Position numbers and translations under genes: made by a program
Shown: piece by piece, positions 17,308-26,572 of the stretch
Layout: each line of letters begins with the position of its first letter
Numbering within the stretch: position 1 is the first letter of the stretch
Source: Candidatus Omnitrophota bacterium
GTDB lineage: Bacteria; Hinthialibacterota; Hinthialibacteria; Hinthialibacterales; Hinthialibacteraceae
Direction: 5' to 3'
Assembly: GCA_003598175.1 (NCBI GenBank)
Contig: QZKN01000170.1
Coordinates: forward strand, 22,655 to 86,654
DNA length: 64,000 nt
Notes under the pieces: generated by a model
The model's input: only the letters and a program-made list of their open reading frames with translations
Told to the model about the DNA's origin: nothing
The model's database searches: none

Positions 17308-18537
17308 ATGATGAAACGGAAAAACCTGATCGTCCCGGTCTGCCTGTTCAGTTTATTATCCATCCCAGTGGACGGACTCGCAAAAGAAACCACCAGGATT
17401 AAATGGAGACATCTGTCAACGGTTAACGGCGATCTGCCTGTTCCTAACGCAGGCAAACAGCAAACCGCCAGCATTGTCTTCGACGTCGATCAAGACGGCG
17501 TCAACGATTTCATGATCGCGGAACGAACGGAAGCGCCGTCGGTGGTGTGGTATCGCAGAATATCCGACGGTTGGGAAAAATACGTCGTCGAGGACAAGCC
17601 GTTGCACATCGAAGCCGGCTCCGCCTGCCACGATATCGACGGCGACGGCGACATCGACGTCGTGTTCGGCGGCGATTATCAAAGCAATGAAATGTGGTGG
17701 TGGGAAAATCCCTATCCCGATTTCAAACCGGATCAACCGTGGAAGCGGCATCTCATCAAGAGTTTTGGCGCCAAAAAACATCACGACCAAATGTTCGGCG
17801 ATTTCGACGGCGACGGCCAAATTGAACTGGTTTTTTGGAACCAAGGCGGCCGGAAATTATATCTCGCCGAAATTCCCGAAGAACCGCACAGCGCAAATGG
17901 GTGGACCTGCACGGAAATTTACGCATGGAGCAACGACAGCGAAATGGAACAACGCGGAACCTATCCTGGTTTCAAAGGCGTAAACGAACATGAAGGATTG
18001 GCGCAGGCCGACATTGACGGCGACGGGAAAATTGACATCGTAGGCGGCGGTTTGTGGTTTAAACATGTCGCGGGAACCCAATTCCTGCCCAACATGGTCG
18101 ACGCCGGCTATACCTTCTCCCGTTCCGGCGCGGGCCAACTCATCGAAGGCGGCCGGCCGGAAATCGTACTCGTCGTGGGAGACGGCGTGGCGCCGCTGAT
18201 CCTGTACGAATGGCAAAAAGGAACGTGGATTAGCAAAATCCTGCTTGACGAAGTCGATTGCGGGCATTCATTGGCAATCCTTGATTTTAACCAGGACGGC
18301 AAACTCGACATCTGGTTAGCGGAAATGCGCCTGGGCGGGGGAAATCCGGACGCCAAAAATCTGATTTTACTGGGCGACGGCAAGGGCAACTTTGAAACTG
18401 TCGAAATTTCCAGCGGCATCGCCAACCACGAATCGAAAATCGCCGATCTGGACGGCGACGGCGATTATGATATTTTAGGAAAACCGTATGGATGGGAAAC
18501 GCCGCGTTTGGATATTTGGATCAACGAAAGCGAATAA
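17308..18537 (+). CDS. Secreted FG-GAP/VCBS-repeat protein, paralogue of the upstream gene
   Basis: A 409-residue protein with a Met-Lys-Arg-Lys signal peptide (hydrophobic to about residue 24, PVDGLAKE) and repeated propeller motifs: DVDQDGVND, DIDGDGDID, DFDGDGQIE, DIDGDGKID, DFNQDGKLD and DLDGDGDYD, each followed by an I/V-W-aromatic strand such as MWWWENP. Tandem ATGs at 17308 and 17311 follow an AAAGGAA site. It shares the same domain type and tryptophan-rich blades with the upstream gene and probably arose by tandem duplication. Confidence 0.9.
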   Translation: MMKRKNLIVPVCLFSLLSIPVDGLAKETTRIKWRHLSTVNGDLPVPNAGKQQTASIVFDVDQDGVNDFMIAERTEAPSVVWYRRISDGWEKYVVEDKPLHIEAGSACHDIDGDGDIDVVFGGDYQSNEMWWWENPYPDFKPDQPWKRHLIKSFGAKKHHDQMFGDFDGDGQIELVFWNQGGRKLYLAEIPEEPHSANGWTCTEIYAWSNDSEMEQRGTYPGFKGVNEHEGLAQADIDGDGKIDIVGGGLWFKHVAGTQFLPNMVDAGYTFSRSGAGQLIEGGRPEIVLVVGDGVAPLILYEWQKGTWISKILLDEVDCGHSLAILDFNQDGKLDIWLAEMRLGGGNPDAKNLILLGDGKGNFETVEISSGIANHESKIADLDGDGDYDILGKPYGWETPRLDIWINESE

Positions 18538-18605
18538 CGAAACCAAACCCTTCCTTTGAGGAGGATCACACCCGTAAAAGCCAACGATTGAGAATCAATC
18601 CTCTC

Positions 18606-20495
18606 TTAAAGTTGATCCGCCCTTTCCTCCTGCTCGGGAATGGCGCGCGCGGCGAGGGAAGCATAAACTTTCTGATACATCTCGTTGATTTCCCACAAAA
18701 ACTTTTCGTATTCCCCTTTGATTGCTTGTCGAACCTCATCATGAAGCTTCTCAAAGCGTTTGCCGGCGTCGGAAAGAACTTCATCTCTCGATTTGCGGAA
18801 TTCCAACAGTAATATTTCGCGCGACTGGGCTGTGTTTTCGAGATAGTGCATCATGAAACGCGAAAATGCCGCCCGTTTCTCCGCAAAATAACGCTCCACC
18901 TTTACCGCCTCGAACGCCGACAGGGTGATTTCCCGAAAATGGTGCCCTTGCACACCTAGACTGACCGCCTCGACGAAAAATGTGGGGCTGTACCATAAAG
19001 TTTTTACCAGAAACTTGAAAGCATTCCAGCGATACGCCTTAAACGGGATCACACCGATGTAGCTGAAGAAGGCGCGAACCTCATTCCAGCTGATCGGCGA
19101 GGAATGGCAAGGATTTTTCCAGCGTTTGATTAAAATCGCGCAACGTTCGAAATAGCTTTTCAAATCGGGCGGATAAATGGCCTGCAGAATCTTTTGATAA
19201 TCGGCGGATACCGCCTCCGCCGGTCGCGTCGTGCGAAAATTGGTTTGAAACGCGTGCGTATTGTTCCCACTGGCCTGGCTGAGCAGCCGTCCTTCCCGCT
19301 GCAATCGGTCATACAGATCCGTTTCCGGCAGCGCTTGCAGTAGTCCCACCATCGCGACCGGAATTCCCAGTTGTTGAATAAACTCGATCATGCGGTCGGC
19401 GATATCGTCCGGGTCGTGATCGAAGCCGAGAATGAATCCGGACGTGACCTGAATACCTCTACGTTGAATTTTTTCCACTTTCTCCGCCACGCTGCCTTTG
19501 ATGTTGATGTGCTTGCGTGTTTCTTTCAGGCTTTCTTCCGCGGGAGTTTCGATTCCGATGAAAATCATGTCGAAATTGGAGTTTTGGAATCCTTCCAACA
19601 ATTCCTCGTCGTCGGCCAGCGTCAGCGTGCCTTCCGTAAAGAATAGAAACGGATAGCCATGTTCTTTCTGCCAATCCGCGATCGCCGCGAGCAATTCTTT
19701 GGCGCGCTTCTTGTTGCCGATGAAATTGTCGTCGACGATGAAAACCGATCCTTTCCACTTCAAGCGATAGAGTTCGTCGAGCTCCGCGGTGATCCTTGCC
19801 GCATTTTTGAAACGCGGCTGCCGCCCGAACCGCCGCCAGATATCACAAAACTCACAGCCGATCGGGCAACCGCGCGACGCCTGAATCGACATCGCCCGAT
19901 ACTTCTTCCTATTCAACAAATCGAAACGGGGAATGGGAGTGGCATTGATATCCGGGCGTTCCCGCGCTTGTTCGACGTACAAATCCTGACCGAAATGGGC
20001 TCGCAACGCATCGAATTCAGCCTGCTTAACGGGCATGGCGTACGCCTTCTTGGCTTTTCCCGCACAGAAATCGGCCCAGAAAATATCAAGAATCGGTTCG
20101 GCCTCGCCGATGACAAAATGATCCACCCCAATCAGCTCGGGATACGCGGTGGAAGGATACGGTCCGCCCGCCACAACCGGAATTCCGAATTGGTTGGCGC
20201 GTTTCACCGCTACTTCGAACGATTCCTGCTGCACGATCATGGCAGAAACAAACACCACATCCGCCCATCGCAAGTCACGATCCGTCAGCGGCTCCACATT
20301 CATATCCAACAAGCGAATCGCACAGCGTTCCGGCAGCATCGCCGCAACCGTCGCCAATCCCAACGGCGGAAACGCGCTCTTTTTGCCCAACATCTTCAAC
20401 GCCGTGCTGAAACTCCAGTACGTCATCGTGGGAATGACCGGGTAGACCAATAGAACGTTTTTATCACTGTAATTATGGAGGGATGAATGATTCAA
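18606..20495 (-). CDS. B12-binding-domain radical SAM protein (DUF4070 type)
   Basis: A 629-residue enzyme with an N-terminal cobalamin-binding Rossmann domain (residues about 10-150, PPLGLATVAAMLPE and VVAGGPYPS) and a radical SAM barrel whose cluster motif is RGCPIGCEFCDIW (C-x3-C-x2-C) near residue 215. The C-terminal part (about 420-620) is helical and charged and fits DUF4070. This group includes the hopanoid C-2 methylase HpnP and its relatives, to which the N-terminus is similar, but no hopanoid genes are nearby, so the substrate is open. The frame opens with TTG at 20495. It converges with the FG-GAP gene. Confidence 0.88.
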   Translation of the reverse strand: MNHSSLHNYSDKNVLLVYPVIPTMTYWSFSTALKMLGKKSAFPPLGLATVAAMLPERCAIRLLDMNVEPLTDRDLRWADVVFVSAMIVQQESFEVAVKRANQFGIPVVAGGPYPSTAYPELIGVDHFVIGEAEPILDIFWADFCAGKAKKAYAMPVKQAEFDALRAHFGQDLYVEQARERPDINATPIPRFDLLNRKKYRAMSIQASRGCPIGCEFCDIWRRFGRQPRFKNAARITAELDELYRLKWKGSVFIVDDNFIGNKKRAKELLAAIADWQKEHGYPFLFFTEGTLTLADDEELLEGFQNSNFDMIFIGIETPAEESLKETRKHINIKGSVAEKVEKIQRRGIQVTSGFILGFDHDPDDIADRMIEFIQQLGIPVAMVGLLQALPETDLYDRLQREGRLLSQASGNNTHAFQTNFRTTRPAEAVSADYQKILQAIYPPDLKSYFERCAILIKRWKNPCHSSPISWNEVRAFFSYIGVIPFKAYRWNAFKFLVKTLWYSPTFFVEAVSLGVQGHHFREITLSAFEAVKVERYFAEKRAAFSRFMMHYLENTAQSREILLLEFRKSRDEVLSDAGKRFEKLHDEVRQAIKGEYEKFLWEINEMYQKVYASLAARAIPEQEERADQL

Positions 20496-20756
20496 TGTAC
20501 CAACCTGTCGTGAAGCACGAAGATTTTAAAAGACGAGAAGGGCATAGGCCGGCAACGGACCGGCTGTTCCCATAACATACGAGTTGATCTTCATATTATT
20601 TCATTCCCAAAACAAGTCAATGGTACAGCCGGTGATTTCCATTGCATCATTTTCAGAGATGAGAACAAAGCAGAGAAACATCGGCGGGCCGATGCCGTGT
20701 CGCCGACCGTCACGATTCCGGAACATTATTTTTTTCCTGACGCACGCTTTGTCCGC

Positions 20757-20785
20757 TTGCCAACCGATAAAAACCCCGCTATACT
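20757..20785 (+). promoter_or_regulatory. umuDC promoter
   Basis: TTGCCA (20757-20762) and TATACT (20780-20785) are separated by exactly 17 bases and match sigma-70 boxes well. The predicted start near 20792 leaves a leader of about 64 bases to the umuD ATG at 20856. The -10 box overlaps a LexA-type site. Confidence 0.7.
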
Positions 20786-20801
20786 GAACATGTGTTCAGT
20801 A
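20782..20801. promoter_or_regulatory. LexA (SOS) box of the Firmicutes/Cheo type
   Basis: TACTGAACA-TG-TGTTCAGTA is an inverted repeat with nine-base arms that contains the GAAC-N4-GTTC core known from Bacillus-type LexA sites rather than the CTGT-N8-ACAG core of gamma-proteobacteria. It overlaps the -10 box of the umuDC promoter, the expected place for SOS repression. Confidence 0.75.
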
Positions 20802-20855
20802 ATGCAATTGCCGTGGAATTCATTTCGATTCGATGCACGAAAATTGGAGACGAAG

Positions 20856-21281
20856 ATGTGGGTCGAAGATGTCTGGTCCTCGAACCAGTTTCCCCGCTGC
20901 CTGTTGCCGCTGGCGGGCGCGTCTGTTGCGGCGGGGTTTCCCTCGCCGGCGGATGATTATGTCGAGAAAAACCTGGATTTGAACGAATATCTGATTTCCA
21001 ACCCGGCGGCCACGTTTTTCGTGCGCGTTTCCGGCGACTCGATGATCAACGCCGGTATTCACGACCGCGACATCCTCATCGTCGACCGCGCGCTCACGGC
21101 GCAGTCCGGGCATGTGGTTATCGCCGTGATCGAGGGCGAGTTGATGGTCAAACGACTCCGTCAACTGCATCGAAAATGGGTTTTGATACCGGAAAATGAC
21201 GCTTTTCCGCCCATCGAAATCAAGGGGGAAGTCGAACTCATCATTTGGGGAGTGGTTACGTATGTCGTTCATCCACTCTGA
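20856..21281 (+). CDS. umuD: UmuD-like SOS mutagenesis protein (S24 peptidase)
   Basis: A 141-residue protein of UmuD length. The ATG at 20856 has a GGAG site six bases upstream; longer frames would start above the promoter. The self-cleavage site is Ala-Gly in VAAGFPSPADDYV, the catalytic serine is in RVSGDSMINAG and the lysine is in ELMVKRLRQL, so autoproteolysis should work. After RecA-stimulated cleavage UmuD' joins UmuC as DNA polymerase V. It overlaps umuC by 20 bases. Expression is likely SOS-controlled through the site at 20782-20801. Confidence 0.92.
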   Translation: MWVEDVWSSNQFPRCLLPLAGASVAAGFPSPADDYVEKNLDLNEYLISNPAATFFVRVSGDSMINAGIHDRDILIVDRALTAQSGHVVIAVIEGELMVKRLRQLHRKWVLIPENDAFPPIEIKGEVELIIWGVVTYVVHPL

Positions 21282-22710
21282 TTTTAATTCTGCAAAAAGC
21301 GGTGAACCGGAGGTAGGTTTTCAGCGGGATTTTGCCGGCGAAATGCCGGCGGTTTGTGTGGACAAACCCACGCCAGCCATTGCACTGGCCGATTGCAACA
21401 ATTTTTACGTCTCCTGCGAACGGGTATTCAATCCGAAGTTGGAAAACCGGCCGGTGGTGGTGCTCTCCAACAACGACGGCTGCCTCGTCGCCCGCTCGAA
21501 CGAGGCCAAAGCGCTCGGCTTGAAGATGGGGGAACCGTTTTTCAAAGTGCGCCGCCTGATCGAGCGCGCCGGAGTCAAATACTATTCCTCCAATTATGCG
21601 CTGTACGCGGATATGTCGCAGCGAGTGATGTCCACGCTGGCGCGCTTCACGCCGTCGATTGAAATTTATTCCATCGACGAAGCCTTTCTCGATTTTTCGC
21701 GCATGGCGAAGGCGGAATTGGGGGGACATCGTCTCACTTACTCTCCTCCATACACGGACCCTGCTCAAATCGAATCCCCGCGGCAATCGTTGACGGACTA
21801 TGCGCGGATGGTTCGCGCGACGGTGAAAAAATGGACCGGGATTCCCGTTTCCATCGGCATCGCCGAAACCAAAACTCTCGCGAAAATCGCCAACCGCTTC
21901 GCCAAAAGATTCAAAAAATTGGACGGCGTTCTCGATTTGCGCAACATGCCCGACCCCGAACGCGTGCTTTCCCAAATCGACGTCAACGATGTGTGGGGAA
22001 TCGGTCACCGCTACGCTCTCCGCCTCAAAATCCGGGGCATCGGCAACGCCTGGCAGTTGCGCAACGCCGACGATCGTTGGATTCAAAAGGAAATGGGCGT
22101 CGTCGGCCTGCGTCTGGTTAACGAATTGCGCGCCATTCCCTGCCTGCCGCTCGACCTTTCCCCGCCGCGCAAGAAGGAAATCGCTTCCTCCCGCTCGTTC
22201 GGCGTCCCCGTCGAATCGGTGACGGATATCAAACAGGCGGTCGCCTCGTTCGTCACTCGCGCGGCGGAAAAATTACGAAAACAGCATTCCTTCGTTTGCC
22301 GCCTGACCGTGTATCTGATGACCAACCCTTTTAAAACCGAACCGCAGTATTACAACGCCTTCCCGGTTTGCCTCCCCACGCCCACCGCCAGCACGCCCGA
22401 ACTGATCCGCTATGCCCTGCAAGGCGTCGAAGCCATTTTCCGGCCCGGTTTCCGTTACAAAAAGGCGGGCGTGGTGCTCTCCGAATTCACCACCGACGCC
22501 GTCATTCAAACCAACTTTTTCGACGAGTGCGATCGGTCGCGGGAAATTCGCCTGATGCGCGCACTGGACCGCATCAACACGCGGATGGGACCCGGCACGT
22601 TGCGATTCGCCGCCGTCGGCGTGCATCAACGCTGGCTAATGCGTCAACAATATTGCTCGCCCGCCTACACCAGCCGCTGGGAGCAACTGGCCAGCGTGCA
22701 TGCGAAGTAA
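21262..22710 (+). CDS. umuC: UmuC-like Y-family DNA polymerase V subunit
   Basis: A 482-residue error-prone polymerase. The catalytic carboxylates are in ALADCNNFYVSCE and YSIDEAFLDFS (about residue 140), with the little-finger and C-terminal UmuC domain following (RSFGVPV, then the FFDECDRSREIRLMRALD region). The start at 21262 sits inside umuD with a GGGGAG site. This gives about 38 residues before the position where E. coli UmuC begins, partly encoded by a GCCGGCG-rich segment resembling intergenic repeats. An alternative ATG at 21343 would remove most of the extension. Translational coupling to umuD favours the longer form. Confidence 0.92.
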   Translation: MSFIHSDFNSAKSGEPEVGFQRDFAGEMPAVCVDKPTPAIALADCNNFYVSCERVFNPKLENRPVVVLSNNDGCLVARSNEAKALGLKMGEPFFKVRRLIERAGVKYYSSNYALYADMSQRVMSTLARFTPSIEIYSIDEAFLDFSRMAKAELGGHRLTYSPPYTDPAQIESPRQSLTDYARMVRATVKKWTGIPVSIGIAETKTLAKIANRFAKRFKKLDGVLDLRNMPDPERVLSQIDVNDVWGIGHRYALRLKIRGIGNAWQLRNADDRWIQKEMGVVGLRLVNELRAIPCLPLDLSPPRKKEIASSRSFGVPVESVTDIKQAVASFVTRAAEKLRKQHSFVCRLTVYLMTNPFKTEPQYYNAFPVCLPTPTASTPELIRYALQGVEAIFRPGFRYKKAGVVLSEFTTDAVIQTNFFDECDRSREIRLMRALDRINTRMGPGTLRFAAVGVHQRWLMRQQYCSPAYTSRWEQLASVHAK

Positions 22711-23091
22711 AAAAACGAATGGTTCTTCTCTCCCGATTCAGTCCGAACTCAATTCATGCGACATCGTTTGCATCGAGTCATCCGGCGTGGACTTGATTTA
22801 CTCATCCGGAAAACATAGACTTTTTTGATTTGCTTTTTCGACTCTTTTTTCATTTCGTCGTGAACAGCGATTCATTTCAGTGGAAATCAACGCGGGTGGA
22901 GCAGGCGTCTCGCCTGCGCTGTTCCTGCAAGCGAGGACGCTTGCTTGACCCATGTTATTTGTTCTATCACTGTGTATTTTCATCATTCGATATAACCAAT
23001 CGGTCATCATGGTTTGTTCACAAGTGCTGAATCTCTTTTGATCGATTTCTTTCGTAAATTCCGGGTATAAAATGAGAGAGGAGAAACGCCG
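22711..23091. other. Intergenic region before acnB
   Basis: About 380 bases with no supported gene. A minus-strand frame (22798-23115) is formed largely by the family A repeat and is rejected. A TATAAA sequence about 20 bases before acnB might be a -10 box, but no matching -35 was found. Confidence 0.5.
22892..22954. repeat. Dispersed palindromic repeat, family A (copy 2)
   Basis: Two adjacent hairpins, GCAGGCG-TCT-CGCCTGC and GCAAGCG-AGGA-CGCTTGC, joined by GCTGTTCCT. It is nearly identical over 63 bases to the copy at 59407-59470, including the linker. Confidence 0.8.
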
Positions 23092-25635
23092 ATGTTGGAT
23101 GAGTATCGCAAGCACGCCGAAGAACGAAAAAAAATGGGAATTCCGCCATTGCCGCTATCCGTCGAGCAAACCAAAGAGGTCTGCGAACAATTGAAAAACC
23201 CGCCGGCGGGAGAGGAAAACTTCCTTCTTCACCTTCTGGCCGATCGCGTTTCACCCGGCGTCGATCCGGCGGCAAAAATCAAATCCGCGTTTCTGACGCG
23301 CATTGCCAGAGGCGAAGACCAATCTCCGCTGATCGATAAAATCCGCGCCGTCGAACTGCTCGGAACCATGCTCGGCGGCTACAACATCTCCCCCCTCATC
23401 GAATTTTTGAGCGCGGAGGAACTGGCCGTCGCGGCCGCGGCGGCGTTATCCAACACACTGCTCATTTACGACCAATTTGACGAAATTAAGGAACTGGCCG
23501 CGGGCAATTCCCATGCGGAGCGAGTGATGGCCTCGTGGGCTAACGCCGGCTGGTTTCTGCAAAAAGAAAAATTACCGCAAAAAATCACATTGATTGCGTA
23601 TAAAGTGGATGGTGAAATCAATACCGACGATTTCTCGCCTGCAACCCACGCTTCCACGCGACCTGACATTCCTCTCCACGCGCTCGCGATGGGCGAATCC
23701 CGCTTTCCCGACGGCATTCGAACCATCACGGGATTTCGCGAAAAGGGGCATACAATCGCGTTCGTCGGCGACGTGGTGGGCACCGGTTCGTCCCGCAAAT
23801 CCGCCTGCAACTCGTTGATCTGGCACATCGGCGAAGAGATCCCTTATGTGCCCAACAAACGCCGCGGCGGAGTGATTCTCGGCGGCGCCATCGCACCGAT
23901 TTTCTTCAACACGGCGGAGGATTCGGGCGCGCTGCCTCTTATTTGTGACGTTTCCAAATTCAAAACCGGCATGATCATCAATGTATATCCGATGGAAGGT
24001 AAAATCACCGATGAACATGGCCATGTTCTCTCCACGTTTGAGTTGAAACCGGAAACCTTGGCCGATGAATACCGCGCCGGCGGGCGAGTCAATCTCATCA
24101 TCGGCCGCGATTTGACGAACAAGGCGCGTCAGGCGTTGCAACTCGGCGAAACGAACGTTTTCGTCAAACCGGCCGCCGTCGAAAAGCCGAGCGTCGGATT
24201 CTCACAGGCGCAGAAAATCGTCGGACGCGCCTGCGGCATGAAAGGCGTTCATCCCGGCGCATTCTGCACGCCGAAGATGGCGACGGTCGGCTCGCAGGAC
24301 ACCACCGGCCCGATGACCGCGGATGAAATGAAGGAACTGGCCTGCTTGAACTTCACCGCCGACCTCGTCATGCAATCCTTCTGCCACACCGCCGCTTATC
24401 CCAAACCGGCGGACATCAAAACGCATCACACATTGCCCACATTTATCTCCGAACGCGGCGGCGTCGCGCTCCAACCCGGCGACGGCGTGATTCACAGCTG
24501 GCTGAACCGTATGATCCTGCCCGACACGGTGGGAACCGGCGGCGATTCACATACCCGGTTCCCCATCGGCGTCTCGTTTCCCGCCGGATCGGGGCTGGTG
24601 GCCTTCGCGGCGGCGCTGGGCATCATGCCGCTGGAAATGCCGGAATCGGTTCTGGTCCGTTTTCGCGGTTCGCTGCGGCCGGGCATCACACTGCGCGACC
24701 TCGTCAACGCGGTTCCTTACTATGCCATTCAAAAAGGACTGCTGACGGCGGCGAAACAGGGCAAGAAAAACGTGTTCAACGGCCGCATCATCGAATTGGA
24801 AGGGCTGCCGGATTTAAAAGTGGAGCAAGCGTTTGAATTGACCGACGCGTCTGCCGAACGCAGCGCCGCCGCCGGCGTGATTCAGCTGCATAAAGAGCCC
24901 ATCGCGGAATTTCTGCGCAGTAACATTACATTGCTGAAAACCATGATCGCCGACGGCTATCAAAGCGCGGACGCATTGAAAAGGCGAATCGAAAAGATGG
25001 AAGAATGGCTCGCCCATCCGGTTCTGATCGAGCGCGATCAGAACGCGCAGTATGCGGCTGAACTCGAAATCGACCTGAATGACATCACCGAGCCGATCCT
25101 GGCCTGTCCCAACGATCCCGACGACGTCAAATTGCTATCCGCAGTGCAAAACGATCCCGTTCACGAAGTGTTCATCGGCTCCTGCATGACCAACATCGGT
25201 CATTTCCGCGCCGCGGCCAAAATTCTGGACGGCAGTCCGCAAACGCCGGTGCGCCTGTGGATATGCCCGCCCACGCGCATGGACGAATTGCAATTGCGGG
25301 AAGAAGGGCTTTACGCCATCTTCTGCAAAGCCGGCGCGCGCATCGAGATCCCCGGCTGCTCCCTGTGCATGGGCAATCAAGCCCGCGTCGCCGACAAAAC
25401 CACCGTCTTTTCGACGTCCACCCGCAACTTCGACAACCGCATGGGCAACGGCGCGCGAGTCTATCTCGGCTCGGCGGAACTGGCGGCAGTGACGGCCATG
25501 TTGGGACGCTTGCCGACCGTCGACGAATATCTGGCAGTCATTGTGGATAAAATCCAACCGACGGAGAATGAGATTTATCGCTATCTGAATTTTGATCGGA
25601 TTGAGGAGTATGCGGAACGGGTAGCGATGGTGTGA
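23092..25635 (+). CDS. acnB: Aconitate hydratase B
   Basis: An 847-residue citric-acid-cycle enzyme (citrate to isocitrate via cis-aconitate; possibly also 2-methylisocitrate). The N-terminal HEAT-like domain shows MLDEYRKHAEERKKMGI and LKNPPAGEENFLLHLLADRV, typical of the AcnB type. The swivel domain is next to it rather than C-terminal. The cluster cysteines lie in GSCMTNIGHFRAA and PGCSLCMGNQARV. The ATG follows a GAGGAG site. Length is close to the usual 850-865. The stop overlaps the GTG start of the next small gene, suggesting one transcript. Confidence 0.97.
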   Translation: MLDEYRKHAEERKKMGIPPLPLSVEQTKEVCEQLKNPPAGEENFLLHLLADRVSPGVDPAAKIKSAFLTRIARGEDQSPLIDKIRAVELLGTMLGGYNISPLIEFLSAEELAVAAAAALSNTLLIYDQFDEIKELAAGNSHAERVMASWANAGWFLQKEKLPQKITLIAYKVDGEINTDDFSPATHASTRPDIPLHALAMGESRFPDGIRTITGFREKGHTIAFVGDVVGTGSSRKSACNSLIWHIGEEIPYVPNKRRGGVILGGAIAPIFFNTAEDSGALPLICDVSKFKTGMIINVYPMEGKITDEHGHVLSTFELKPETLADEYRAGGRVNLIIGRDLTNKARQALQLGETNVFVKPAAVEKPSVGFSQAQKIVGRACGMKGVHPGAFCTPKMATVGSQDTTGPMTADEMKELACLNFTADLVMQSFCHTAAYPKPADIKTHHTLPTFISERGGVALQPGDGVIHSWLNRMILPDTVGTGGDSHTRFPIGVSFPAGSGLVAFAAALGIMPLEMPESVLVRFRGSLRPGITLRDLVNAVPYYAIQKGLLTAAKQGKKNVFNGRIIELEGLPDLKVEQAFELTDASAERSAAAGVIQLHKEPIAEFLRSNITLLKTMIADGYQSADALKRRIEKMEEWLAHPVLIERDQNAQYAAELEIDLNDITEPILACPNDPDDVKLLSAVQNDPVHEVFIGSCMTNIGHFRAAAKILDGSPQTPVRLWICPPTRMDELQLREEGLYAIFCKAGARIEIPGCSLCMGNQARVADKTTVFSTSTRNFDNRMGNGARVYLGSAELAAVTAMLGRLPTVDEYLAVIVDKIQPTENEIYRYLNFDRIEEYAERVAMV

Positions 25636-25868
25636 AAGAATTCGAGATTATCGGTGAAATTAGCTATGTAGAGACAATCGCAACAGGTCGGGGTGTATAT
25701 ATTCGTCGTTATTTAGAGCGCACTTTCGGCAAAGGTCGGTGGCGAAAAAGAAAAGGGATTGCTTTCGTGCAGCTTGTTGATGGTATAATATGTAAAGCAG
25801 AAATCCATTGGTATGAAGCGCATGGGATAGGTCGTAAGGATTTCAAAATCAAGAGGGTGCTCGAATGA
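25632..25868 (+). CDS. Conserved small protein of unknown function
   Basis: A 78-residue basic protein starting with GTG at 25632, whose GTGA overlaps the acnB stop. It contains the strings GEISYVETIATGRGVYIRR, FGKGRWRKRKGIAFVQL and AEIHWYEAHGIGRKDFKIKR. I recall a similar family, with GRWRKLKG and HWYEAHGIG motifs, in cyanobacteria and other phyla, always uncharacterised. It overlaps the next gene by four bases. The layout suggests a three-gene unit with acnB, which may be chance. Confidence 0.7.
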   Translation: MKEFEIIGEISYVETIATGRGVYIRRYLERTFGKGRWRKRKGIAFVQLVDGIICKAEIHWYEAHGIGRKDFKIKRVLE

Positions 25869-26092
25869 ACCGTTTCGTAATCTGCATAAACAATGACAGC
25901 AATCCTGCAAGTTTGATTGTGGGAAAAGTATACCGCACACTGACGGATTTGGATGCGGAAACGCATAATCTGCTTCGAGTGATTGACGAAGACAAGCAGG
26001 AAGAAGATGGCTATCTTTACCCCGCCTCCATGTTTGCACCCATCGACTTGCCGGAAGTGGCGGAACGAGCGTTGACGGCCTTTGGGAAATAG
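25865..26092 (+). CDS. Conserved small protein of unknown function
   Basis: A 75-residue protein starting at an ATGA overlap with the previous gene. The sequence MNRFVICINNDSNPASLIV, GKVYRTLTDLDAE and LYPASMFAPIDLPEVAERAL fits a small conserved family, usually beginning with RFVVCI-type strands and containing a YLYPA motif, of unknown role. Coupling to its neighbour supports a real gene. No catalytic residues stand out. Confidence 0.7.
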   Translation: MNRFVICINNDSNPASLIVGKVYRTLTDLDAETHNLLRVIDEDKQEEDGYLYPASMFAPIDLPEVAERALTAFGK

Positions 26093-26147
26093 AGATGAGA
26101 AAGGCAGGATTAAATTTTGAAACCAGGGAACCATCTCTATTGAACAA

Positions 26148-26396
26148 TTGAAACAAAAGATCCACGATGTTCTCAAAAACGATTATTTCCAGGATATGGA
26201 TGATTCAGTGGATGTCTCCGATGGTCCTGGCGACAGCATCCATGTCGTTGTTGTCAGCCGGAAATTCGACGGTCATCACATGAAAGAGAAGCATGACTTG
26301 ATTTGGGCGGAATTAAGCCGAAACCTTGTCCCGGAGGAATGGGGCAAGGTTTCTTTGTCGATTGGCGTCAGTCCGGAAGAACTGAAATTTATGTAG
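26148..26396 (+). CDS. BolA-like protein with unusual start
   Basis: About 82-86 residues. The pattern VDVSDGPGDSIHVVVVSRKFDGHHMKEKHDLIWAEL matches the BolA/IbaG fold (strand HVxVVSxxFxG, then a basic helix), a partner of monothiol glutaredoxins in iron-sulphur handling in known cases. No ATG is available. The frame has a TTG at 26148, and an ATT at 26139 with an AGGGAA site eight bases upstream; homology would favour the residues encoded from about 26133 (SIEQLKQKIHDVL). The start is therefore uncertain. Confidence 0.6.
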   Translation: MKQKIHDVLKNDYFQDMDDSVDVSDGPGDSIHVVVVSRKFDGHHMKEKHDLIWAELSRNLVPEEWGKVSLSIGVSPEELKFM

Positions 26397-26572
26397 TAAT
26401 AGATTTTTTTTCAATCGCTTAAAAATGATGAATCAAACAAAAAGATCAGCCATGAACTGATTATTATTTCATAACTCCAATCCATGCTGCAAATTCAATT
26501 GGAATTAGTAACCAGCCGAGAAATATATGAATGCACAAATACGTTTGGCCCCACAACTACATCCAAACCAGA

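Noticed and set aside
22798..23115. Short frame on the minus strand before acnB
   Set aside because: Largely translates a family A repeat and overlaps the acnB start.
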